Shown piece after piece: positions 1-5,704 of a DNA stretch of 17,416 nt. Position 1 is the stretch's first letter; every line of letters begins with the position of its first letter. The DNA lies in assembly GCA_964652835.1 (NCBI GenBank), contig CAZZCB010000012.1:1-17416 (forward strand), written 5' to 3'. This DNA is from JAUPTX01 sp964652835 (lineage in GTDB: Bacteria > Patescibacteriota > Minisyncoccia > Phycocordibacterales > CSBR16-119). The translations under genes were made by a program, and so were the position numbers. The notes under the pieces are model-generated. The model had not been told where the DNA came from, did no database searches, and saw only the letters and a list, made by a program, of their open reading frames with translations.

Positions 1-24
1 CCCTCGCTTTAGCGATGGGTTTTT
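1..24. terminator. Degenerate terminator hairpin in left repeat copy
   Basis: CCCTCGCT (1-8) pairs with AGCGA plus GGG (11-19) with a one-base T bulge, followed on the + strand by five T. It corresponds to the intact terminator at 5089-5118 but is imperfect. In the leftward direction, which would end the FNR/FMN operon, the T-run would lie outside the window. Confidence 0.45.
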
Positions 25-95
25 GGTTCTCGTTTCTTTAGGGGAAGTGGGTGGCGACGCAGCCGAGGATTCCGCCGATTACCAAGCTTTGAAAA
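1..95 (-). pseudogene. Orphan 3' fragment of the His-rich membrane protein gene (left copy of direct repeat)
   Basis: Read leftward from position 95, this stretch encodes a tail closely matching residues 150-165 of the intact protein at 5103-5636 (shared core SLVIGGILGCVATH). It then loses one base relative to the intact copy and stops at TAA. Only the C-terminal part exists; the gene body is missing and is replaced by the nitrite cassette. Before the frameshift nearly all differences from the intact copy are third-position synonymous changes (AGT/AGC, CTT/CTC, TGT/TGC, GCT/GCC, ACT/ACC, CAT/CAC). The fragment therefore descends from a homologue that once evolved under selection, and is not a fresh duplicate. 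It lies at the window edge, so what follows on the left is unknown. Confidence 0.7.
1..95. repeat. Direct repeat, left copy, flanking the nitrite cassette
   Basis: This copy aligns with 5095-5190 at roughly 80% identity by eye, with one single-base gap. Both copies start at the terminator hairpin and end at the same codon of the His-rich gene; similarity stops abruptly beyond position 95. The geometry resembles an element that integrated into the 3' end of a gene, with the old end displaced to the far side. No integrase or short inverted terminal repeats were seen. Confidence 0.75.
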
Positions 96-108
96 TATTA
101 ATATTGTA

Positions 109-804
109 TTAAAAATAAGATTCAGTTGCTATCTGTGTTTTATCTACACCTTGCGAGATAAGAATATTTTTTAATTCTAAAACAAAAGAAAGTGATCCAC
201 TTAATAGATATTCAGTTTTTTGGGAATGTTTTTTAAGTATGTCTTCTTTTTTTATTCGACGGTACTTAATGTTTCTTGACTCTACTCCAGGCTCCTGGGT
301 AATAAAATATTCCACTTGAAATGAGCTGTGCTTTTGCGAGATTGTTGAAAATTCTTGCCTAAAAGGTATATCAACAGATGTTTTACTGCTATACAACAGA
401 CGCATTTGTTTATTTTTTAATATGTTTTCAAATATTATACTTCGAAAGGATGTTATCCCTATGCCACCAGCAATCATCACAATATTTCTAGTCGTTTGTT
501 TAGGGTAAAAAACACCTTGTGGTGCAGAAGCCGAAATTAAATCTCCCGGTACTAGAGAATGCAATCTATTAGAAAATTTTCCGACGGCTCTAACACTAAT
601 CGTGCAGGTTTGTTCGTTTGGCGCGCTCGATATGCTGTATTGTTTTCCAAGTGTTTCGTTGAGATCAGGAAAATATATCGTAATATATTGACCAGGTAGA
701 TAGTAGGGAATTTCACCGTTTATTTTTGCAATCGAAAGAGTTGTTACCGTAGATGTCTCCCGCTTTCGGTTTAATATAATATATTTGGATACCTTCGGAG
801 GCAT
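109..804 (-). CDS. FNR-type flavoprotein NAD(P)H oxidoreductase
   Basis: A 231-residue protein of the ferredoxin-NADP reductase superfamily, which moves electrons between NAD(P)H and a one-electron carrier through FAD. The FAD barrel covers about residues 1-100. It has KQYSIS (54-59), a variant of the RxYS flavin motif with Lys for Arg, then GKFSNRLH (75-82) as the phosphate-binding turn. The nucleotide domain follows with GGIGIT (113-118). The C-terminus ESYF ends in an aromatic residue as in this family. The usual CGP near the C-terminus is LSGS here. There is no 2Fe-2S domain and no membrane helix, so it is probably cytoplasmic. It lies 5 bp downstream of the FMN-binding gene and is probably co-transcribed. 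NADH-cytochrome b5 reductases belong to this superfamily, so the b5 fusion encoded next door is a possible partner; that is inference. Confidence 0.82.
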   Translation of the reverse strand: MPPKVSKYIILNRKRETSTVTTLSIAKINGEIPYYLPGQYITIYFPDLNETLGKQYSISSAPNEQTCTISVRAVGKFSNRLHSLVPGDLISASAPQGVFYPKQTTRNIVMIAGGIGITSFRSIIFENILKNKQMRLLYSSKTSVDIPFRQEFSTISQKHSSFQVEYFITQEPGVESRNIKYRRIKKEDILKKHSQKTEYLLSGSLSFVLELKNILISQGVDKTQIATESYF

Positions 805-809
805 AACTA

Positions 810-1178
810 TTATGCAGTAGGTGATATATCATATATTTCTTCAGGCGTAAGAATCAGTAGTCCTTTCAGGACTCTATCTTTAAGATTATTATCTACCCAT
901 TTTTTTGCCTCATCAAACGTAGGACCATCGGTAACATATAAAATACTTCCTTTGATTTGATATCCGTCAAACCCCTTCCATCCGACAAGTGACGCATACG
1001 GATTAGACAATATGTTTTCAGCTGTTTTGTTAAAAAAGTAATTCATAAGCCATATTTTTCCATCAACAATTCTGATTGTTGATACTGGTACTACATTAAT
1101 ATTATTAGGCCCAGTTGTCGCCAAGGCCTTACTGTCTGCATTTAGTAATGCATCTATAACCTGAGAGGTAAATTTCAT
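810..1178 (-). CDS. FMN-binding split-barrel protein (pyridoxamine 5'-phosphate oxidase-like)
   Basis: A 122-residue protein of the PNPOx-like/FMN-binding split-barrel fold. Features are the N-terminal ALLNADSKALATTG strand-turn, the VPVSTIRIVDGKIWLM strands, a KTAENILSNP segment near residues 52-61 at the flavin phosphate site, and a KGSILYVTDGP strand near residues 76-86. Length and layout resemble the small Desulfovibrio FMN-binding protein, a one-domain electron carrier, more than the roughly 200-residue PNPOx enzymes, so vitamin B6 synthesis is unlikely. It is first in a leftward two-gene operon with the FNR reductase and diverges from the ArsR regulator. A role as FMN electron carrier or flavin reductase partner is inferred from family and context. 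The start is the ATG at 1176-1178; no clear Shine-Dalgarno sequence is seen. Confidence 0.75.
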   Translation of the reverse strand: MKFTSQVIDALLNADSKALATTGPNNINVVPVSTIRIVDGKIWLMNYFFNKTAENILSNPYASLVGWKGFDGYQIKGSILYVTDGPTFDEAKKWVDNNLKDRVLKGLLILTPEEIYDISPTA

Positions 1179-1217
1179 ATTTTTTGTTTTTATTAGTAAT
1201 TATTTATATAAACCACT

Positions 1218-1246
1218 TTGATATATTCCAGGGTGTGCGATAATAA
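1218..1246 (+). promoter_or_regulatory. Candidate upstream promoter for the ArsR gene
   Basis: TTGATA (1218-1223) and TAATAA (1241-1246) are separated by exactly 17 bp. It would give a leader of about 40 bases before the ATG at 1292. It is an alternative to the stronger -10 at 1272-1277. Confidence 0.35.
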
Positions 1247-1266
1247 GTCATATCGATAGCGGTCAA

Positions 1267-1293
1267 TATATTATAATATAGATAGTCATCTAT
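1267..1293 (+). promoter_or_regulatory. -10 element and overlapping palindromes: putative ArsR operator
   Basis: A consensus TATAAT (1272-1277) lies inside a perfect 14-bp palindrome (1267-1280). A second inverted repeat follows at once: ATAGAT (1278-1283), spacer AGTC, ATCTAT (1288-1293), which runs into the start codon of the ArsR gene at 1292. A dyad over the -10 and start of a winged-helix repressor gene, in the space between two divergent transcripts, fits an autoregulatory operator. A TTGACC on the minus strand (1266-1261), followed 15 bp later by TATTAT, could be part of the leftward promoter. Confidence 0.5.
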
Positions 1294-1663
1294 GAATAAC
1301 AAAAAAGTGGGGAAAACAAATATAAAAAAACATTTAAACATAAAAAAAACCGAGCGTACATATCCTCGACCATCTTGGGTGCCTAAAAATGTTATGAGCG
1401 AAGAAGAGCTATGCCCTGATTGTTTTAAGGTGGTTGGAGAACGTAGTCGGTATAGTTTAGTATGCATGCTGGGTAAATCAAAAGAGGGAATGACCGTAAC
1501 AAATCTTACTGAGAAAATGTCACTCAAGCAACCAACGATAACTCATCACTTGAAAGCCCTTCAGTCTGTAAACGCCGTTACATCAGTTCAGAAAGGTAGG
1601 AAAAAATTTTTCATGATTAATCGTGACGCACATTGTTTCGAAGAGTGTAAAATTCCTTATTAG
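1292..1663 (+). CDS. ArsR-family winged-helix transcriptional regulator
   Basis: A 123-residue protein. Residues 36-113 look like an ArsR/SmtB winged helix: a helix with RSRYSLVCML, then MTVTNLTEKM, then the recognition helix QPTITHHLKAL (80-90), then a wing with QKGRKKFFMI. Residues 1-30 are a lysine-rich tail; an alternative start at Met35 (1394) would remove it, but no ribosome site favours that. Cysteines at 41, 44 (CPDC), 58, 115 and 119 could bind a metal or iron-sulfur cluster. ArsR proteins commonly repress neighbouring genes until a metal or redox signal is bound. It sits between the leftward FNR/FMN pair and the rightward b5-d1/nirK pair, 32 bp before the latter, so it is the obvious cassette regulator. 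The inducer is unknown; copper, nitrite or NO are guesses. Confidence 0.8.
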   Translation: MNNKKVGKTNIKKHLNIKKTERTYPRPSWVPKNVMSEEELCPDCFKVVGERSRYSLVCMLGKSKEGMTVTNLTEKMSLKQPTITHHLKALQSVNAVTSVQKGRKKFFMINRDAHCFEECKIPY

Positions 1664-1673
1664 AAAAAACTGA

Positions 1674-1679
1674 TATAAT
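1674..1679 (+). promoter_or_regulatory. -10 element for the b5-d1 fusion/nirK operon
   Basis: A consensus TATAAT starts 11 bases after the ArsR stop and ends 16 bases before the ATG at 1696, implying a very short 5' leader. No good -35 is seen 16-18 bp upstream, so activation or read-through from the ArsR gene is possible. Confidence 0.45.
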
Positions 1680-1695
1680 AAACATACAAAACAGT

Positions 1696-3792
1696 ATGGA
1701 CACAGCATCATTAAATAGTATATTTACCATTATTCATTTGTTCGGGATAATTTTAGGTGCAGGAGGATCTTTGGTAAGTGATGGTATTTTTTTTACTTCT
1801 CTTAAAGATAAAATAATATCAAAAGACGAATTTCAGATAATAAGAATGTCATCTAATTTTGTATGGGCGGGCCTTCTTATTCTTGTTCTATCAGGGGTTG
1901 GATTATTTACACAAAATGTTGAAATGCTGTCTTCTTCTGAAAAATTTCTTTCTAAGATGACAGTTGTTGGAATTTTGATCTTGAACGGTATTCTTTTTCA
2001 TCTTGTGCACATTCCTTTTTTAAAGAAATATATGGGCAAGGTTCTGTTGTCAAAAGTAAAACCACCCTCTGACAAACTAATATCATTTGTTTTTGTGAGT
2101 GGGGTTATTTCCGTTACCTCTTGGGTGTCCGCAGTTCTTTTGGGGTCACTTAGATCTTTTTCTTATTCATACTTTACGTTCCTGTCTATCTATACACTCA
2201 CTATTGGGCTTGGAATACTCATTTCTCTAATAATATTTTTTAAATATATAGACTATAAAAATAAAAAAATCCTCCGTGTTGCGGGTGTTGTAGTTCTTTT
2301 TTCAGGAATAATTATTGGATTAATTTCTGGATTCACACAAAAATCACTTATTAAAAGTGATAATACTCTGGTAAAAAACGACACCGAAATATTTACGATG
2401 GAAATCGTTTCAAAGCATTACACCAATGAAGATTGTTGGCTTGTTATCGATAATAAAGTTTTTAATGCTACGCCTGCGGCAAAATTGCACCCCGCATTAT
2501 TTAATTGTGGAACTAATGCAAGTTTAAACTACCATAAAAATCATGGAGAAGGTATCAGTGATAAAATGATGAATTTTTATATAGGAGATCTGGGCGAACA
2601 TCTGTCCGCTGAGCCTAAAAAAGATGAAAAAACTACGTCGTACCAAGAGCTCAATCCTAAAAAGGAGTTATATGTTCCAAGTATGTCTTGGAGTGTTGAT
2701 GACTTAATGGTTGTTGTAGAAAAAGACGCAGAAAAAATTCTTTTTATAGACGGAAAAACTCATACTGAAATTGGTCGCATTCATGACATAGGATTCCAAC
2801 CCCATACGTCGGTGTTTTCATCTGATAAAAAATATATGTATATTATTTCTCGAGACGGCTGGCTTAGTAAGATTGATATTACGACCATGGACCCTGTTGT
2901 TTCTATACGGGTAGGTGAAAATTCTCGAGGTACAGCCCTTACTGACGATGATAGATTTTTAGCTATTGGGAACTATGATCCACAAAATCTAGTAATCTTG
3001 GACACGGAAACAATGAAAATCATTGAAATAATTGAAACTTCAAGTGAAGTAAATAATGAAATACTTGGGTCTAGGGTTGGTGTCGTTGTTGAGTCAGGAC
3101 AAGATTTCATCATTGCACTAAAAGACACAAGTAGTATATGGACTATAGGAGAAAATGATAATAAAGAATGGGTTGTGAAAAATAAATATGCTAATATTGG
3201 CAACAATAAAACACCACTTCATGACGGATTTCTAACACCAGATGGAAAATTCTTTGTTGTCGCAGTACAAGGTGCGAACTCTGTTTGGGTATTAGATACA
3301 AAAACATGGGAGCCCATAGGGGAGGTTCTAACGGGTAAATTACCACATACTGGTCCTGGTGCCGTATGGAAAAATACAATATATATACCCGCTCTCGAGG
3401 AGGGTCTCATTACCGCAATAGATATGAATACGTGGGAACCGATCGCTAGTATTAAAACTGGAGGACCAGGTCTTTTTGTTCGTAGTTATTCAAAAAATCC
3501 GAATTATCCATATGTTTGGGCCGATACATCTTTTGGTGATCATAAAGATGAAATTTATGTTATTGATGCTCGTGTAAATACGATAGTTAAAACATTATTC
3601 CCTGTAGAAGGAAAAAGTTCATGGCATCCAGAATTTACTTATGATGGAAAATTTGTGTACGTTGTCTCTCAAGAGGGTGGAGAGGTTGTGGTCTATGATG
3701 CATATGGATTTGATGTAGTAACAAGAATCAAGGCAAACACACCATCCGCAGTATCTAACGTTGGTTTGCGAGTAGAAGAGCCAGGACTTTAA
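1696..3792 (+). CDS. Six-helix membrane protein fused to cytochrome b5 and cytochrome d1-type propeller domains
   Basis: A 698-residue three-part protein. Residues 1-215 contain six hydrophobic helices (about 9-29, 51-71, 87-107, 128-150, 158-183, 193-213) with His14, His102 and His105; I do not recognise this domain with certainty. Lys-rich loops 1, 3 and 5 place both ends outside the cytoplasm. Residues 230-300 match a cytochrome b5 domain: DCWLVID, HP at 265-266, CGTNAS at 271-276, HG at 283-284, FYIGDL. His265 and His283 are the likely heme ligands. Residues 325-698 align along their length with the d1 propeller of cytochrome cd1 nitrite reductase and its relatives NirN/NirF. His370 (PHTSVF), His509 (PLHDG) and His551 (PHTGPG) match the proximal ligand and two catalytic His of NirS. 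There is no cytochrome c domain. It is followed by nirK after 33 bp. It could be an electron donor, a tetrapyrrole-dependent reductase or a NirN/F-like factor. Confidence 0.8.
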   Translation: MDTASLNSIFTIIHLFGIILGAGGSLVSDGIFFTSLKDKIISKDEFQIIRMSSNFVWAGLLILVLSGVGLFTQNVEMLSSSEKFLSKMTVVGILILNGILFHLVHIPFLKKYMGKVLLSKVKPPSDKLISFVFVSGVISVTSWVSAVLLGSLRSFSYSYFTFLSIYTLTIGLGILISLIIFFKYIDYKNKKILRVAGVVVLFSGIIIGLISGFTQKSLIKSDNTLVKNDTEIFTMEIVSKHYTNEDCWLVIDNKVFNATPAAKLHPALFNCGTNASLNYHKNHGEGISDKMMNFYIGDLGEHLSAEPKKDEKTTSYQELNPKKELYVPSMSWSVDDLMVVVEKDAEKILFIDGKTHTEIGRIHDIGFQPHTSVFSSDKKYMYIISRDGWLSKIDITTMDPVVSIRVGENSRGTALTDDDRFLAIGNYDPQNLVILDTETMKIIEIIETSSEVNNEILGSRVGVVVESGQDFIIALKDTSSIWTIGENDNKEWVVKNKYANIGNNKTPLHDGFLTPDGKFFVVAVQGANSVWVLDTKTWEPIGEVLTGKLPHTGPGAVWKNTIYIPALEEGLITAIDMNTWEPIASIKTGGPGLFVRSYSKNPNYPYVWADTSFGDHKDEIYVIDARVNTIVKTLFPVEGKSSWHPEFTYDGKFVYVVSQEGGEVVVYDAYGFDVVTRIKANTPSAVSNVGLRVEEPGL

Positions 3793-3825
3793 ATATTTTT
3801 TTAATAATAAGAATAACATAAAGAT

Positions 3826-5070
3826 ATGTTCAAATATATAATCCTTGAAGTTATATCAGGTGTAGTGGGTGTAACCGCCTTAATCGTAATTATTATTTCC
3901 TTGTGGAAGAAAAAAAATGTAAATTTATTTATTAAGCAAAAATGGCTCTATGCTCCAGTTGTTCTAATTGTGATTGCCTTTTTCACGGGACTATTGGCAA
4001 ATAAAACATACCCTCCTAATTTTGCAATGCCGGTATTTACGCACTCACATGCGCCAGGTGGACTACCCCCATCTATTCCATTTGCTAAAATTATTGATTT
4101 TTTTCGATACACGAATCGTTTTGAAAAAGTTGCCGATATTGGAGCAGACCCAAACGTTGTGCCAGAGAAACCACAAGCACCTGATACGGACGGCATCGTG
4201 CGTATTAGTTTGACCGCACAAGAGGTGATCTCAGAGGTTTCTCCTGGAATTTATTTCAACTACTGGACATACAATAAACAAGTCCCCGGTCCAATGCTTC
4301 GAATACGAGAAGGTGATACAGTAGAATTGACACTAACAAATAACCCATCAAGTCTCCACGATCACAATATAGATCTACATGCAGTTACAGGTCCTGGAGG
4401 TGGAGCAGAATTCACTCATGTTGCACCCGGAGAAACAAAAACATTTAGGTGGAAAGCTCTCTCACCAGGACTTTATATATATCACTGTGCGATGCCAAAT
4501 GTTTCTACACATAATTCACATGGTCAATACGGAATGATTTTAGTTGATCCAAAAGAAGGATTTACAGAAGTTGATAAAGAATTTTATGTCATGCAAGGAG
4601 AACTCTATACTATGGGTCAACTTGGTAAAAAGGGGTTGGTGCCATTTGATTCTGACGCACTCTTGGATGGACAGCCGAACTATGTTACTTTCAATGGTCG
4701 TATTGAAACAATACCTCGAATGCACGCAAATGTTGGTGATAAAATTCGTATATATGTCGGTAATGGCGGTGTAAATCTTATTTCATCTTTTCACGTAATT
4801 GGTGAGATATTTGATACCGTATACCCAGAGGCAAATATTGGTGGATCTGTGGAGCATAACGTTCAAACTACAGCGGTCTTACCGGGCGGAGCAAGTATCG
4901 TTGAATTTACCGTCGATGTACCCGGGAAATATCTGTTAGTTGATCACGCATTAGCGCGAATGAATAAAGGTGCTTGGGCGGTACTTGAGGTTGAGGGTGC
5001 AGACACGCCAGATATTTTTACAGAAATTAATTTTTTAGGTAATACTTCTGAGCACCAACATGTATATTAA
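3826..5070 (+). CDS. nirK: Membrane-anchored copper nitrite reductase (NirK/AniA type) with Gln at the type 1 axial position
   Basis: A 414-residue protein that by family reduces nitrite to nitric oxide. Two N-terminal helices (about 5-27 and 41-59) with a Lys-rich loop between them place the catalytic part outside the membrane. Two cupredoxin domains follow (about 125-240 and 250-395). Type 1 copper ligands are His180, Cys221 and His229. Type 2 ligands are His185, His220 and His374. Catalytic Asp183 (NIDLH) and His323 (SSFHVIGEIFD) are present. The second half is very close to AniA-type enzymes (VGNGG, VQTT, LVDHA). The axial type 1 Met is replaced by Gln234 (HGQYG where AniA has NGMYG). Family members are usually soluble periplasmic trimers or lipoproteins, so the double anchor is unusual. 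It is last in the rightward cassette operon and ends 24 bp before the right direct repeat. Confidence 0.93.
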   Translation: MFKYIILEVISGVVGVTALIVIIISLWKKKNVNLFIKQKWLYAPVVLIVIAFFTGLLANKTYPPNFAMPVFTHSHAPGGLPPSIPFAKIIDFFRYTNRFEKVADIGADPNVVPEKPQAPDTDGIVRISLTAQEVISEVSPGIYFNYWTYNKQVPGPMLRIREGDTVELTLTNNPSSLHDHNIDLHAVTGPGGGAEFTHVAPGETKTFRWKALSPGLYIYHCAMPNVSTHNSHGQYGMILVDPKEGFTEVDKEFYVMQGELYTMGQLGKKGLVPFDSDALLDGQPNYVTFNGRIETIPRMHANVGDKIRIYVGNGGVNLISSFHVIGEIFDTVYPEANIGGSVEHNVQTTAVLPGGASIVEFTVDVPGKYLLVDHALARMNKGAWAVLEVEGADTPDIFTEINFLGNTSEHQHVY

Positions 5071-5088
5071 GATATAAAAAAGGTAAAC

Positions 5089-5118
5089 AAAAAACCCTCG
5101 CTCTACGCGAGGGTTTTT
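5089..5118. terminator. Bidirectional terminator between nirK and the His-rich membrane protein gene
   Basis: CCCTCGC (5095-5101) and GCGAGGG (5107-5113) form a perfect stem with a five-base loop, flanked by an A-run on the left and a T-run on the right, so it works for both converging genes. The stop codon of the leftward gene (5103-5105) lies in the loop, so the hairpin also encodes the last residues of that protein. Confidence 0.85.
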
Positions 5119-5190
5119 GGTTCTCGTTTCTTTTCGAGAAGATGAGTAGCGACACAGCCAAGGATTCCGCCGATTACTAGACTTTCAAAA
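5095..5190. repeat. Direct repeat, right copy, flanking the nitrite cassette
   Basis: This is the intact counterpart of 1-95 and forms the 3' end of the His-rich membrane protein gene together with its terminator. It is one base longer than the left copy because of the frameshift there. Confidence 0.75.
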
Positions 5191-5636
5191 GGGAAGCCAG
5201 CTTCTTCGCTGTGTTCCTCTTCAGACTCATCTGTTTGAACTTCGTCTTCGTGTCCGTGGCCACCTAAAATTATCAATGAAAGAACTCCTATCATCACCCC
5301 AGCAAGGACAGCTTTCAAAGCTCCTTTTCTGTGGTGTTTCCATTCGGCCACCAGAAAGACTCCGTCAAAGATCGCATGTATCCCATGAAGCGCTAGTTCG
5401 CCTGCGCTGTATGTTAAACCAAATTCAAAGTGGTGTGACCACTCGATACTCATATGCACAGCCAAAAGAAGAATCGTGACGAAACCTTTTCTCGCGTGCG
5501 CAAAGTAGGCAAGCAAAAGTCCTGCAAAAAGTCCGACAAAGGCGACAGCGCTCCAGTCTAAACTTGTGGCGTGAAAAATCAAAAGCCCAGCGTAGACCAT
5601 GAGAAATATTTTGAAAATTGTATCTTTGTTTTTCAT
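5103..5636 (-). CDS. His-rich multi-pass membrane protein, putative metal-related
   Basis: I do not recognise the family. From the ATG at 5636 the product has 177 residues and about five or six hydrophobic segments (7-23, 28-47, 52-66, 83-99, 105-124, 148-164). Histidines are abundant in and near the membrane (His22, 47, 61, 68, 69, 84, 87, 101, 102). An acidic His-containing loop at 125-145 (GGHGHEDE, then a run of Glu) looks like a metal-binding loop. The reading frame stays open upstream to 5750, but that extension would cross the promoter dyad and enter the divergent Fur-family gene, so the 5636 start is preferred. Sharing a perfect operator with a Fur-family regulator suggests metal-controlled expression. 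Zinc, nickel, cobalt or iron handling is inferred only. The 3' end is the site where the cassette appears to have inserted. Confidence 0.7.
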   Translation of the reverse strand: MKNKDTIFKIFLMVYAGLLIFHATSLDWSAVAFVGLFAGLLLAYFAHARKGFVTILLLAVHMSIEWSHHFEFGLTYSAGELALHGIHAIFDGVFLVAEWKHHRKGALKAVLAGVMIGVLSLIILGGHGHEDEVQTDESEEEHSEEAGFPFESLVIGGILGCVATHLLEKKREPKTLA

Positions 5637-5657
5637 GGTTTTTGTTTGGGTAAAAGC

Positions 5658-5698
5658 AGTATAAACTATTTGCAAGTCACTTGCAAATAGTTTATACT
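5658..5698. promoter_or_regulatory. Perfect 41-bp dyad with two overlapping divergent promoters and a Fur-type operator
   Basis: Two 20-base arms are exact reverse complements around a single central C (5678). On the + strand TTGCAA (5670-5675), a 17-bp spacer and TATACT (5693-5698) form a good promoter for the Fur-family gene. By symmetry the minus strand has TTGCAA (5686-5681), 17 bp and TATACT (5663-5658) for the His-rich membrane gene. The centre is a 7-1-7 inverted repeat (TGCAAGT C ACTTGCA), the general form of Fur/Zur/PerR boxes. One bound dimer could block both -35 elements at once. Confidence 0.8.
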
Positions 5699-5704
5699 GG
5701 GGAT

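Noticed and set aside
1204..1527. Minus-strand reading frame of 107 codons opposite the ArsR gene
   Set aside because: It mirrors the ArsR coding sequence, has no recognisable domain and covers the divergent promoter region.
1394..1663. Internal ATG (Met35) as the ArsR start
   Set aside because: No ribosome site or -10 element supports it, while a -10 element lies just before the ATG at 1292; it remains possible but less likely.
4534..4536. Met237 as the missing type 1 axial ligand of NirK
   Set aside because: Ungapped alignment from Cys221 puts Gln234, not Met237, at the axial position; Met237 aligns with a Leu of the following strand in AniA-type enzymes.
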